Shown: positions 22,312-31,872, counted from the first letter of the stretch. The stretch: DNA of 64,000 nucleotides from Flavipsychrobacter sp. (GCA_016787265.1 JAEUVF010000006.1:62001-126000); one strand, 5' to 3'. Numbers and translations are program-made. The notes: generated from the sequence alone by a model not told the origin.

Positions 22312-24885
22312 ATGGAAGAAAATCTGACGCCACAGGAAACCAACGACACCAACCGGATTATTCAGATCAATATTGAGGAGCAGATGAAAACCGCCTACAT
22401 CGATTATTCGATGTCGGTGATTGTAGGTCGGGCTTTACCCGATGTGCGGGATGGATTGAAACCTGTTCACCGCAGGGTACTGTATGCCATGAACGATCTG
22501 GGTATCAATTCCAATAAGCCCTATAAGAAATCAGCCAGGATTGTAGGTGAAGTATTGGGTAAGTATCACCCACACGGTGATGCTTCCGTATACGATACAA
22601 TGGTTCGAATGGCCCAGGAATGGAGCATGCGTCATACCCTGATTGATGGCCAGGGTAATTTCGGTAGCCAGGATGGCGATGGTCCGGCGGCCATGCGTTA
22701 CACGGAAGTAAGGTTGGAGAAAATCGCCGAAGCGATGCTGGAAGATATCGAAAAAGAAACGGTGGATTTCCAGCTCAACTTTGACGACTCCTTGGAAGAA
22801 CCAACTGTACTACCTACCCGTATTCCCCAATTACTGGTGAATGGTTCTACCGGTATTGCAGTAGGTATGGCCACCAACATGCTGCCCCATAACCTGGGAG
22901 AAGTAGTGGATGGCTGTATTGCGTTTATAGATAATCGTGAGATTACGGCGGAAGATTTGATGAAGTATGTGAAAGCCCCGGATTTTCCAACAGGTGGTAC
23001 GATCTGGGGAATTGATGGTGTAAAACAGGGCTTCCTTACCGGTCGCGGGCGGGTAGTACTGCGTGGTAAAATGCAGATCGATACCAAGGCAAGCGGGCGT
23101 GAGCAAATCGTCATAACGGAAGTTCCTTACCAGGTGAACCGGGATTCGCTATGTGATAAGATAGGTCAGCTGGTGATCTCAAAAACGATCGAGGGTATTG
23201 CTCATGTTAATAACGAATCCAATGAGAAGGAAGGTACGCGAATTGTGATTGATCTCAAACGGGATGCAGTTGCTAATGTGGTAATGAACCAGCTGTACAA
23301 ATTCACGGAGTTGCAAACTTCTTACGGGATCAACAATGTGGCCTTAGTGAAGGGGCGTCCCAGGACCCTGAATCTGAAAGAGCTTATCCAGGAATTTGTG
23401 GAGTTCCGCCATGAGGTGGTAGTTCGCCGTACACAATATGAATTGCGCGAAGCACAGAAAAGAGCACATATCTTACAGGGTTTCCTGATTGCATTGGATC
23501 ACCTGGATGAGGTTATTGCGCTGATACGTAGTTCGGCAACACCGGATAGTGCGAAGGAAGCGCTGGTGAATGCTGGATGGGGATTGGATGAAATCCAGGC
23601 AAAAGCGATCCTTGAGTTAAGATTACAGCGACTCACCGGCATGGAGCGTGAGAAGATCCGGGAGGAATACGATTCACTAATGAAACTCATTGCGCATCTG
23701 CAGGAATTACTGGGCAATGAAGGCCTGCGCTATGATGTGATTAAAAAAGAACTGAATGAAGTAAAAGATAAATTCGCCACTCCGCGAAAGTCTGAAATTG
23801 CCTATCTCGCCAATGAAATGAACGTGTTGGATTTCATTGCGGAAGAGGATGTGGTGATCACGATTTCGCATCTTGGTTATATCAAACGGACATCCGCAAC
23901 CGAATATCGGCAGCAGCGTCGTGGTGGTCGGGGTGCAAAAGCCAGCAGAACCAGGGAAGAGGATTATATGGAACATATTTTTGTGGCGTCTACGCACCAC
24001 ACCATGTTATTCTTTACGGAAAAAGGTCGTTGTTACTGGTTGAAAGTATATGAGATACCGGAAGGTGAAAAGAGCAGTAAAGGACGTGCAATCCAGAACC
24101 TGATGCAATTACCAACGGATGACAAGGTTAGAGCAATTATAGATGTTGCAAACCTGGAGGATAAAGATTTTGTTCAGTCTCATTATATCGTGCTTTGTAC
24201 TAAACAAGGGGTCATCAAAAAGACTCTGTTGGAAGATTTCAGTCGCCCTCGCCAGACCGGGGTGAATGCCATTACCATTGTGGATGGCGATCAGTTACTC
24301 GATGCAAGAATGACGGATGGCAGCAGTGAGATTATGATGGCAGTGAAATCGGGTCGCGCAATCCGTTTCCCGGAAGAAAAAGTTCGGCCAACCGGAAGAG
24401 GCGCTATTGGTGTAACGGGTATTGAAGTGGATGATGCAAATGATGAAGTAATTGGCATGATATGTGTCAAGAAAGAAGACACGGAGAAAACGGTGTTAGT
24501 GGTAAGTGAAAATGGTTTTGGAAAACGTACGCAGATTGATGAATACCGGATTACCAACCGGGGTGGAAAAGGGGTGAAAACCATAAGCGTTACTGATAAA
24601 ACCGGACCCCTGGTAGGTATCCTGGACGTTACAGAGAAAGAGGATCTGATGATAACCTGTAAAAGTGGTATGACCATCCGTACTTCCATTGCAGATATCC
24701 GTGAGGCGGGTCGGGCAACACAAGGTGTTAAACTGATTAATTTACAAACCAATGATTCCATTGCGGCTATTACCAAGCTGGATGAAATGGAAGAAGAAAA
24801 TCCGGAATCCATTGAAAATCCGGAATCACCTGAAACTCCGGCTGCCGGAGAGACAACCGAACCTGTTGAAAATCCATCTGAATAA
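22312..24885 (+). CDS. gyrA: DNA gyrase subunit A
   Basis: This 857-residue subunit cuts and rejoins DNA; with GyrB it introduces negative supercoils. The catalytic tyrosine is Y130 in AAMRYTEVRL, and the GyrA box that makes it a gyrase and not topoisomerase IV is QRRGGRG in the start of the C-terminal beta-pinwheel. The quinolone-determining region reads HPHGDASVYD: the position of E. coli Ser83 is Ala91, and Asp87 is conserved as D95. The tail (about 825-857) is acidic and Pro/Glu-rich. It is followed after 37 nt by a TPR gene. Confidence 0.98.
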   Translation: MEENLTPQETNDTNRIIQINIEEQMKTAYIDYSMSVIVGRALPDVRDGLKPVHRRVLYAMNDLGINSNKPYKKSARIVGEVLGKYHPHGDASVYDTMVRMAQEWSMRHTLIDGQGNFGSQDGDGPAAMRYTEVRLEKIAEAMLEDIEKETVDFQLNFDDSLEEPTVLPTRIPQLLVNGSTGIAVGMATNMLPHNLGEVVDGCIAFIDNREITAEDLMKYVKAPDFPTGGTIWGIDGVKQGFLTGRGRVVLRGKMQIDTKASGREQIVITEVPYQVNRDSLCDKIGQLVISKTIEGIAHVNNESNEKEGTRIVIDLKRDAVANVVMNQLYKFTELQTSYGINNVALVKGRPRTLNLKELIQEFVEFRHEVVVRRTQYELREAQKRAHILQGFLIALDHLDEVIALIRSSATPDSAKEALVNAGWGLDEIQAKAILELRLQRLTGMEREKIREEYDSLMKLIAHLQELLGNEGLRYDVIKKELNEVKDKFATPRKSEIAYLANEMNVLDFIAEEDVVITISHLGYIKRTSATEYRQQRRGGRGAKASRTREEDYMEHIFVASTHHTMLFFTEKGRCYWLKVYEIPEGEKSSKGRAIQNLMQLPTDDKVRAIIDVANLEDKDFVQSHYIVLCTKQGVIKKTLLEDFSRPRQTGVNAITIVDGDQLLDARMTDGSSEIMMAVKSGRAIRFPEEKVRPTGRGAIGVTGIEVDDANDEVIGMICVKKEDTEKTVLVVSENGFGKRTQIDEYRITNRGGKGVKTISVTDKTGPLVGILDVTEKEDLMITCKSGMTIRTSIADIREAGRATQGVKLINLQTNDSIAAITKLDEMEEENPESIENPESPETPAAGETTEPVENPSE

Positions 24886-24922
24886 ATATTAGTAAACTAA
24901 ACCTCTAACAAAAATAGGACTG

Positions 24923-26206
24923 ATGAAAAAGCTCTTACTAACAGCGATGCTGGCCACCACGGTACTGGGTTTATCTGCCCAGAACCTGGACAAGATCAAG
25001 AACAATGTGAAAGCCAAAAAATATACTGAGGCAAAGGATCAGATTGAGACTTTCCTGGCTAATGAAAAAAATGCCAAGAACCTGGAAGCCTGGTATACCA
25101 AAGCTAAAATTTATTCCGAGATTTCACAGGATCCCGCATTGGCAGCAAGCGTTCCCGATGCCCGTGCGATAGCCTATGAGACCCTGAAAAAATATGTGGA
25201 AATGGATGATAAAGGCCAGTTGGTATTCCTGCAACTGGACAATTACAAACCCATTATGGATGTATATCAGGGTTATTTCAAAGCCGGTGCAGATGCTTAC
25301 AATGGCAACAAATTTGAAGAGGCTTATGGAAACTTCAAAAATTGCCTGGATGTAAGTGATTACATGGTAAGTAAAAAATGGTCAAACCTTGCTCTGGATA
25401 CTACGGTTGTTTTATATGCCGGTATCAGTGCCGAGAAATCCAACAAGCGCGATGATGCCGCTATTTATTATTCCAAACTGGCCGACGCCAAAGTGAATGG
25501 TGAAGGCATGGTGGAAATCTATAAGTGGCTGGTGGATTATAACTATAACCAGAAAAAAGATACGGAGGCTGCCAAAAAATACCTGGCGTTAGGTAAAGAA
25601 GTTTATCCGGAAGATAAATTCTGGCCTGCATACGAACTGGATATTGCGCGTGATGGTGGTGATAAAGCCGAACTCTTCAAAAAATACGAAGCAGTATTGG
25701 CTGGAGATCCAACTAATACATCCATCCGGTATAACTATGCAGTGGAACTGTATTCAGAAGGATATAAACCGGAAGTAGCGCAGCGTCCGGCAAATTCAAA
25801 GGAGCTGATTTCAAAAGCCGAGGAAGAACTGAAAAAAGTGGTTGCCGAAAAACCTGATTATGCTGCGGCTTACCTGGTACTCGGACAAATTCAATATAAT
25901 GAAGGAGTGGATTATAACACCATCAACAAAGCAATTCGTCCGCCGCAGGGTGGTCGTCTGAAGCCTGAAGAACTCAAGCGTAAGGAAGAACTGCGTGGAT
26001 TAATTGCCCAGAAATTTGATGCTGCAATTCCTTATTTCGAAAAAGTGGACGAGCTGCTCGGAAAAGAAGGCAAGCTCAAAATGGAACAGAAATCCTATCT
26101 GAAAGATGCGTATGATTTGTTGATCACGATCTACGACAATAAGCAGAACCAGGATAAACTGAAGTTCTACGAAGAGAAATTCAACAATGTGGACAAGGTC
26201 CACTAA
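24923..26206 (+). CDS. Exported TPR protein
   Basis: This 427-residue protein has a signal peptide (MKKLLLTAMLATTVLGLSA-QN) and then helical repeats of TPR type through its length: KNVKAKKYTEAKDQIETFL, AYNGNKFEEAYGNFKNCL, AAYLVLGQIQYNEGVDYNT and others. Lys and Glu content is high and there is no catalytic motif, so a periplasmic scaffold is likely. It is downstream of gyrA and has its own strong terminator. Its function is unknown. Confidence 0.75.
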   Translation: MKKLLLTAMLATTVLGLSAQNLDKIKNNVKAKKYTEAKDQIETFLANEKNAKNLEAWYTKAKIYSEISQDPALAASVPDARAIAYETLKKYVEMDDKGQLVFLQLDNYKPIMDVYQGYFKAGADAYNGNKFEEAYGNFKNCLDVSDYMVSKKWSNLALDTTVVLYAGISAEKSNKRDDAAIYYSKLADAKVNGEGMVEIYKWLVDYNYNQKKDTEAAKKYLALGKEVYPEDKFWPAYELDIARDGGDKAELFKKYEAVLAGDPTNTSIRYNYAVELYSEGYKPEVAQRPANSKELISKAEEELKKVVAEKPDYAAAYLVLGQIQYNEGVDYNTINKAIRPPQGGRLKPEELKRKEELRGLIAQKFDAAIPYFEKVDELLGKEGKLKMEQKSYLKDAYDLLITIYDNKQNQDKLKFYEEKFNNVDKVH

Positions 26207-26224
26207 CCAGTTGATAAACAATGT

Positions 26225-26253
26225 AAAACCGCTTCAAACGAAGCGGTTTTTTT
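26225..26253 (+). terminator. Intrinsic terminator after the TPR gene
   Basis: AAAACCGCTTC (26225-26235) pairs perfectly with GAAGCGGTTTT (26240-26250) around AAAC, and the T run continues to 26253. Confidence 0.93.
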
Positions 26254-26314
26254 GCCTATAAAAAGTCTTATAATTTATATTATGTTAAATAGAATCAATT
26301 CCTTCCCGATTGGT

Positions 26315-27589
26315 TTACACCGGTACTGTTTCATCCTCCCGGTGGAATTCACGGAAGATCAGGCGAAGTGATTGATCGTAGGTAACGTAGTTGTATAGCC
26401 AGTTCAGGAAAACAAAAAGCCGGTTCTTCACTCCCAGTATTAACATCAGGTGAAGTGCCATCCAAACCAGCCAGGCAAGGAAACCTGCGAAATGTAATTT
26501 GGGTTTTGGAACATCCACAACAGCCAGGTTACGACCAACGGTTGCCATCGCTCCTTTATCACGGTACCGGAACGTTTTTTGCTCAGCTCCGGACAACTGA
26601 GCCAGCAGGTTGTTGGCCAGGTTATCGGCCATCTGGATGGCAACTGGCGCTACCTGCGGATGTCCATTGGGATATTCTGTTGTAACCATTGCAGCCACAT
26701 CTCCAATTGCATAAATATCATCGTATGGTTTCAGCAGGTTCAATTCATTCACCGGCAGGCGATTTCCGCGAACCGGTTCAACTTTGGTAATACCCTCCGG
26801 AACGTGCCCCTTGATACCTGCTGCCCATAAAACGGTGGCCGTTTCAATGCTGCTGCCCACTTTATTGGTGAGCGTTTTGCCGTTATAGCTGGCCACGAGA
26901 TAATTTGTAACAACAGTGACCCCTAAACGATGTAAATATTTTAAAGCCTGATCCGAACTTTTTTCACTCATGGTGCCCAATACTTTTCCGGACCCTTCCA
27001 GCAGGTAAATTTTCATTTTGCTAAAATCCAGTTCCGGATAATCTTTAGGCAATACATAATTGCGCATTTCAGCAATCGCTCCGGATAATTCAACACCGGT
27101 AGGTCCACCACCCACCACCACAATATTCATTAGTCGTTCTACCTCTAAAGGGTCCTGTTCTATGGTAGCCCGTTCAAAATTTTCCATCAAACGGTGGCGG
27201 ATCTGTAAGGCTTCCACCGTTGATTTCATTGAAAAAGCATAGGTTTCGAGCTCTTTATTACCAAAGAAATTAGTTCCCGCACCGGTAGCAATTACCAGCT
27301 TATCATAAGGAATCTCCCCTGTATCCGTAATTAGCTTTTTATTTTCAGCATCCACAGATTTTATATCGGCCAGGCGTAAACGCACATTCTTACTTTTCTG
27401 AAACACTTTGCGCAGGGGAAAGGAAATATTGCTTGCATCCAATCCTGCGGTTGCCACCTGGTAAAACAGGGGCTGAAACTGGTGGTAATTAAACCGGTCG
27501 ACCAGTAAAACTTCAATACCCTTTTTATTATTCAGTTTCCTTGCCAGCCTTAATCCGCCAAATCCCCCACCTGCAATTACTAGTTTCAT
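26315..27589 (-). CDS. ndh: Type II NADH dehydrogenase (NDH-2)
   Basis: This 424-residue flavoprotein transfers electrons from NADH to quinone without pumping ions. The FAD site is VIAGGGFGGLRLARKL at the start, the NADH site is VVVGGGPTGVELSGAIAEM, and the second FAD segment is IYAIGDVAAM. A C-terminal helical part rich in Trp, Leu and Phe (LAWLVWMALHLMLILG) is the membrane-attachment region. The frame is open six codons further, but those overlap a TAACTTTG promoter box; MKLVIAGGG at 27589 is the proper start. A palindrome lies just upstream of the box. The upstream gene on this strand is serA, 170 nt away. Confidence 0.92.
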   Translation of the reverse strand: MKLVIAGGGFGGLRLARKLNNKKGIEVLLVDRFNYHQFQPLFYQVATAGLDASNISFPLRKVFQKSKNVRLRLADIKSVDAENKKLITDTGEIPYDKLVIATGAGTNFFGNKELETYAFSMKSTVEALQIRHRLMENFERATIEQDPLEVERLMNIVVVGGGPTGVELSGAIAEMRNYVLPKDYPELDFSKMKIYLLEGSGKVLGTMSEKSSDQALKYLHRLGVTVVTNYLVASYNGKTLTNKVGSSIETATVLWAAGIKGHVPEGITKVEPVRGNRLPVNELNLLKPYDDIYAIGDVAAMVTTEYPNGHPQVAPVAIQMADNLANNLLAQLSGAEQKTFRYRDKGAMATVGRNLAVVDVPKPKLHFAGFLAWLVWMALHLMLILGVKNRLFVFLNWLYNYVTYDQSLRLIFREFHREDETVPV

Positions 27590-27604
27590 CTTGTTTGATT
27601 TTTG

Positions 27605-27612
27605 CAAAGTTA
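27605..27612 (-). promoter_or_regulatory. -7 box of ndh
   Basis: On the minus strand this reads TAACTTTG, a full match to TAnnTTTG, 15 nt before the ATG at 27589. Confidence 0.65.
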
Positions 27613-27616
27613 TTAA

Positions 27617-27638
27617 ACTTTCAAATATTATTGAAAGT
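27617..27638. promoter_or_regulatory. Operator-like palindrome at ndh
   Basis: ACTTTCAA (27617-27624) and TTGAAAGT (27631-27638) form a perfect inverted repeat with a 6-nt centre. It begins 4 nt upstream of the ndh -7 box, inside the -33/-7 spacer, where a repressor would block transcription. Confidence 0.5.
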
Positions 27639-27650
27639 ATTGGTGTTAAA

Positions 27651-27704
27651 TAAAACGAAACCCCAGGTACGGTTTTTTATTGTAACTCCGGCTGTTTCGT
27701 TTTA
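27651..27704. repeat. 11-bp inverted repeat between serA and ndh
   Basis: TAAAACGAAAC (27651-27661) and GTTTCGTTTTA (27694-27704) are perfect reverse complements 32 nt apart. In the minus direction the structure comes after serA and could stop or process its transcript; a T-rich stretch follows. Confidence 0.5.
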
Positions 27705-27759
27705 TGTATAACTTCCGGCCAGCGTATCATGCAGTAAGCATGCCAGCAGCCTTTTCCAA

Positions 27760-28992
27760 TTAGTATAACAAACGCACTTTGATGGTTTCCCTTACCTCTC
27801 GAAGTAATTTCTGTGCCTGCGTGGAGAGTTTTTTGTCTACGTCCAGCACTACATAACCAATTTCTTCCGTCGTTTTAAGATACTGGGCCAGGATATTGAT
27901 CTTGTGTTTGGATAATTCTGTGTTTATGGCGGATAAAACTCCCGGCACATTGCGGTGGATATGTAAAATTCTATGGGTTCCTTCCTGCGGAGGCAAACTA
28001 AGCGGCGGAACAGTCAGAGAGCCATAACTGGTTCCCATTTCGAGGTATTGATAGAGTTTCATACTCACATCCTCGCCGATATTCTGTTGAGCTTCTTCTG
28101 TAGATCCACCAATATGCGGAGTCAGTATTACATTGGGCAAATCCTGCAAAGGGGTCTGGAATCGTTCGCCGTTTTTTTCCGGTTCCCAGGGAAATACATC
28201 AATTGCCGCACCACTCAACTGGCCTTCCACCAGGCATTTCCGTAAGGCATCCAGATCAACCACTTCCCCTCTTGCATAATTCAGCAGGATACTGCCTTTT
28301 TTAAAATGCTTCAGGGTCGTTTTATTGATCATGTTTTTGGTAGTGGGTGTATCAGGTACATGTAGGGTGATAACATCTGCCTGTGATACAACATCCTTCA
28401 GGCTTTTTCCGGCAACTGCATTTCCTAAGGGTAATTTTGTAAGTACATCATAGTAAATCACTTTCATTCCCAATGCTTCTGCTAATATGCTTACCTGGGT
28501 GCCAATACTTCCGTATCCAATAATACCCAATGTTTTTCCTCTCAATTCAAAGCTTCCTTTGGCATCTTTCATCCAGATGCCTTCGTGCGCGGCCTTGTTT
28601 TTATCCGGGATGCGGCGGATGAGCATAATGGATAGTCCAATAACCAATTCGGCTACCGAACGGGTATTGGAATAGGGCGCATTGAAAACAGCAATTCCCG
28701 CCCTGGTGGCGGCTTTTAAGTCAATCTGATTCGTGCCGATGCAAAAAGCACCGATGGACTGCAGTTTAGTTGCTGCAGCAATTACTTTTTCGGTGATTTG
28801 TGTTTTGGATCGAATACCCAGCAGATGTACATCTTTGATTTCCCTGATCAAATCCTCTTCGGAAAGAGCACCGGCAAGTTTTCGAACAGATGTATATCCC
28901 ATCTGTTTAAAATGCTGTACCGCTTTGTCGCTAATGTTTTCTAAAAAAAGAATTTTGATTTTGTCTTTGGGGTAACTTGTTTTAGGTTCCAT
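27760..28992 (-). CDS. serA: D-3-phosphoglycerate dehydrogenase
   Basis: This 410-residue enzyme, the same length as E. coli SerA, oxidises 3-phosphoglycerate in the first step of serine synthesis. The NAD site is GIIGYGSIGTQV, the catalytic Arg is in LLNYARGEVVD, and the Glu-His pair is in the AIDVFPWEPE and LTPHIGGSTEEAQ segments. The C-terminal ACT domain keeps HIHRNVPGVLSAIN and NILAQYLKT, matching the serine-binding site of E. coli SerA, so feedback inhibition by serine is likely. It is divergent from the serine hydrolase gene; a near-consensus box (GATATTTG, 29015-29022) lies 22 nt upstream. Confidence 0.95.
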   Translation of the reverse strand: MEPKTSYPKDKIKILFLENISDKAVQHFKQMGYTSVRKLAGALSEEDLIREIKDVHLLGIRSKTQITEKVIAAATKLQSIGAFCIGTNQIDLKAATRAGIAVFNAPYSNTRSVAELVIGLSIMLIRRIPDKNKAAHEGIWMKDAKGSFELRGKTLGIIGYGSIGTQVSILAEALGMKVIYYDVLTKLPLGNAVAGKSLKDVVSQADVITLHVPDTPTTKNMINKTTLKHFKKGSILLNYARGEVVDLDALRKCLVEGQLSGAAIDVFPWEPEKNGERFQTPLQDLPNVILTPHIGGSTEEAQQNIGEDVSMKLYQYLEMGTSYGSLTVPPLSLPPQEGTHRILHIHRNVPGVLSAINTELSKHKINILAQYLKTTEEIGYVVLDVDKKLSTQAQKLLREVRETIKVRLLY

Positions 28993-29060
28993 TGTTTGGT
29001 TCTTGCTTGCTGCGCAAATATCATAAAATTACGGCATACCATTTGCCATAGGTTTTTCGT

Positions 29061-29068
29061 TATATTTG
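29061..29068 (+). promoter_or_regulatory. -7 box of the serine hydrolase gene
   Basis: TATATTTG matches TAnnTTTG, 39 nt before the TTG start at 29108. Confidence 0.55.
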
Positions 29069-29107
29069 AACAGTCCATATCCTTTATTGAAAATAAATAA
29101 GTAGCAT

Positions 29108-30319
29108 TTGAAACACAGATTCGTACAACTGTTGGTCCTGGTGGCATGCCTTGCAGGTTGCCGAAATGCTGAGCCCGGAGGAAATACCCCTGGTTCCAAC
29201 TTATCAGCCCCCTTAATTAAAGCCTCTTTTACACATGCGGACAAAGCCGTTATTGATCGGTATGAGTCTGCTATTCAGTCGTTTATGGAGAGAACCTTCG
29301 GTACACGGGGGTTTAATGGCTCCTACCTGATTGCCAAAGACGGAGAGATTATTGCGGAAGCTTATCTGGGTTATCGCGATCCGGTACTCAAAGACAGTGA
29401 ATTAGATGAACACGATGCATTTCACCTTGCTTCCGTTTCAAAGACATTTACCGGTATGGCCATCTTAAAATTGTGGGAGGAAGGCAAACTTTCCCTGGAT
29501 GATGACCTGTCGAAATATTTCGAAAAGTTCCCTTATAAAAATATTACTGTGAAGATGCTGCTTAACCATCGCAGCGGTTTGCCCAATTATACCAATTACC
29601 TTGATGTATATGGATGGGATAAGAAAAAACTGGCAACCAACCTGGATGTGCTTGCCTCCCTTTACAAGATGAAGCCTCCCATCCAGTTCACAGCCGGTAA
29701 ACGATTTAACTACTGTAACACCAATTATGCCTTGTTGGCGCTGATTGTGGAAAAGGTTTCCGGACAGTCTTTCCCGGAATACATGGACGAAAAATTCTTT
29801 ATTCCACTGCAGATGAATGATACCTATGTTTTTCGTCCGGAGGATACCAAAGCTTCGCTACCATCTTTCGAGGCCAATAACCGCCGTTACGGAATGGAAT
29901 TTATGGATCTCGTATACGGTGATAAGAATATCTACAGTACTGTTCGTGATATGCTGAAATGGGATCAGGCTTTGTATAGCGATAGCCTTTTCAAACCGGA
30001 AACCCTTCAGGCTGCGTTTAGTGGTTACAGTTATGAAAAATCAGGAACCCGTAACTATGGTCTTGGATGGCGTCTCACGGAATTAAAAAACGGAAAGAAA
30101 ATTGTTTACCATAATGGCTGGTGGCATGGTAACAATACCGTATTTATCCGTCTTCCTGAAGAAAAAGCGACCATTGTAATGCTTGGTAACCGCTACAACC
30201 GGAATATTTACAAGGCCAAACAACTCTGCGATATGTTTGGCGATTATCAGCAAAGCAATAATCTTTTCCAGGACATGGAAAACGAACCCACCGTTTCGGT
30301 GGGTGGTGGAACAGATTAA
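29108..30319 (+). CDS. Beta-lactamase family serine hydrolase, lipoprotein
   Basis: This 403-residue lipoprotein (lipobox CLAGC, C18) has the serine beta-lactamase/DD-peptidase fold. The SxxK motif is S109-V-S-K112 in HLASVSKTF, the YxN-type motif is in FNYCNTNY, and the third motif is HNGWWHG (HxG) near residue 338. Such proteins in Bacteroidota act as peptidases or esterases, and true beta-lactam hydrolysis is not implied. No in-frame ATG precedes the signal peptide, so the TTG at 29108 is the start. An 8-bp hairpin (30286-30304) falls in the last codons. Confidence 0.88.
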   Translation: MKHRFVQLLVLVACLAGCRNAEPGGNTPGSNLSAPLIKASFTHADKAVIDRYESAIQSFMERTFGTRGFNGSYLIAKDGEIIAEAYLGYRDPVLKDSELDEHDAFHLASVSKTFTGMAILKLWEEGKLSLDDDLSKYFEKFPYKNITVKMLLNHRSGLPNYTNYLDVYGWDKKKLATNLDVLASLYKMKPPIQFTAGKRFNYCNTNYALLALIVEKVSGQSFPEYMDEKFFIPLQMNDTYVFRPEDTKASLPSFEANNRRYGMEFMDLVYGDKNIYSTVRDMLKWDQALYSDSLFKPETLQAAFSGYSYEKSGTRNYGLGWRLTELKNGKKIVYHNGWWHGNNTVFIRLPEEKATIVMLGNRYNRNIYKAKQLCDMFGDYQQSNNLFQDMENEPTVSVGGGTD

Positions 30320-30351
30320 AAGCCGATCTCTTTTTTTTTGTACATTTCGGT

Positions 30352-31863
30352 ATGGTTGTATTATCTGCCGAACAGGTGCGTGCTTGGGACCGCTTCACCA
30401 TGGAAAAGCAGCCCATCGCTTCCATCGACCTGATGGAAAAAGCCGCAATGGCCTGTATACAATGGTTGGAAGCCAACCGGATTGTACATCAGCAGCAGTT
30501 CTGCATTTTTTGCGGCAAAGGAAATAATGGCGGAGATGGGCTCGCTATAGCCAGGCTGCTCCAAAAATTTAACCGTCCGGTGGATGTGTTTATTTTTGAA
30601 ACAGGTGAATTGGGTAGTTCTGATTTTCAACAAAACTTACATCGGCTTCATACCCTCCCTGTCAACCTTCATTTCCTGCAGGAAAATGCTCCTCTGCCCG
30701 ATATTCCTGAGTCTGCTTTAGTAATTGATGCCCTTTTGGGTACCGGATTAAATCGACCAGTTGAGGGAAGAATGGCAGCACTGATTTCACACATCAATCA
30801 GTTTCCCAATGGTGTAATAAGCATTGATTTACCAAGCGGACTGTTTGCCGATAAGTCAACTCTGCCACATCCCTGCATTCATGCCAGCATCACGCTAAGT
30901 TTCCAATGTTATAAACCAGCTTTGCTGGTTGCCGAAAACGCATCCTTTTTCGGCATACCAGTTTTATTGGATATCGGTCTTGACCAACGATACCTGAATT
31001 CCTGCACTCCTTTATATGAATTGACAGATTCACCATTAGCCAAGGCCATTCTTCAACCGCGGTCCGCTTATTCCCATAAAGGTAAATTCGGTCATGCGTT
31101 ACTGTTAGCAGGCAGTTCTGGTAAAATGGGTGCCGCGGTATTAGCAGCGAAAGCCTGTTTACGGAGTGGAACCGGCTTGCTTACTGCCCTGGTTCCTGAA
31201 AAGGAACGATTGGTATTTCCAACAACGATTCCGGAATCAATGAGTATTTTGTATGACGACCAAAAGCCGGAAAAGATTCTATCCGAAACAAAAAATTTTA
31301 AAACCATTGGTATTGGTCCGGGCTTGGGACAAGATTCGCTTTCCGGGGATTGGTTACGCTATTTGCTCCGTTCTTTCCGTAAGCCAATAGTGCTGGATGC
31401 CGATGCACTTAACCTGCTGGCTGCAGATTCAGACTTGCAGGAAGAAATCCCCCCCTTTTCCATACTTACGCCACACCCCAGGGAATTTGACAGGTTGAAT
31501 GGATCCAGCCGAAATGATTTTGAGCGACTTGAAGCAGCTTCACGGATGGCCATCCAACACCAGGTTATTGTAGTGTTAAAGGGACATCACAGTTTTATTG
31601 CCATGCCCGGAGGGCGGGCATGGTTTAATAGCAGCGGAAATGCCAGCATGGCCAAAGGTGGCAGTGGTGATGTACTAACGGGTATGCTTACCGGATTACT
31701 GGCGCGTGGTTATGCGCCTGAACAGGCAGCTTTACTGGGCGTTTATCTCCACGGCCTTGCCGGAGAAATTGCCAGCCGGAAACTGGGTATGGAATCCGTG
31801 CTGGCTACAGATATTATTGATGCTATTGGCACTGCATTTCTTGAACTTGAGTCGACAAACTAA
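30352..31863 (+). CDS. nnr: Bifunctional NAD(P)H-hydrate epimerase and dehydratase
   Basis: This 503-residue enzyme repairs hydrated NAD(P)H. The N-terminal YjeF_N epimerase domain (1-215) has FCGKGNNGGDGLAIAR (GKGNNGGDG at 55-63) and VIDALLGTGLNRPVEG. The C-terminal ADP/ATP-dependent dehydratase domain has LLAGSSGKMGAAVLAAKACL, IGPGLGQD, LDADALNLLA, LTPHPREFDRL and the ribokinase-like SMAKGGSGDVLTGML. The order and length are those of E. coli Nnr. TACATTTC at 30341-30348 may be its -7 box, only 3 nt before the ATG. It converges on the sialidase gene with 9 nt between stops. Confidence 0.95.
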   Translation: MVVLSAEQVRAWDRFTMEKQPIASIDLMEKAAMACIQWLEANRIVHQQQFCIFCGKGNNGGDGLAIARLLQKFNRPVDVFIFETGELGSSDFQQNLHRLHTLPVNLHFLQENAPLPDIPESALVIDALLGTGLNRPVEGRMAALISHINQFPNGVISIDLPSGLFADKSTLPHPCIHASITLSFQCYKPALLVAENASFFGIPVLLDIGLDQRYLNSCTPLYELTDSPLAKAILQPRSAYSHKGKFGHALLLAGSSGKMGAAVLAAKACLRSGTGLLTALVPEKERLVFPTTIPESMSILYDDQKPEKILSETKNFKTIGIGPGLGQDSLSGDWLRYLLRSFRKPIVLDADALNLLAADSDLQEEIPPFSILTPHPREFDRLNGSSRNDFERLEAASRMAIQHQVIVVLKGHHSFIAMPGGRAWFNSSGNASMAKGGSGDVLTGMLTGLLARGYAPEQAALLGVYLHGLAGEIASRKLGMESVLATDIIDAIGTAFLELESTN

Positions 31864-31872
31864 GTACCTTCG

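Noticed and set aside
29042..29068. TTTG at 29042-29045 as -33 element of the serine hydrolase promoter
   Set aside because: The 15-nt spacing is shorter than the usual 19 nt or so, so only the -7 box is reported.
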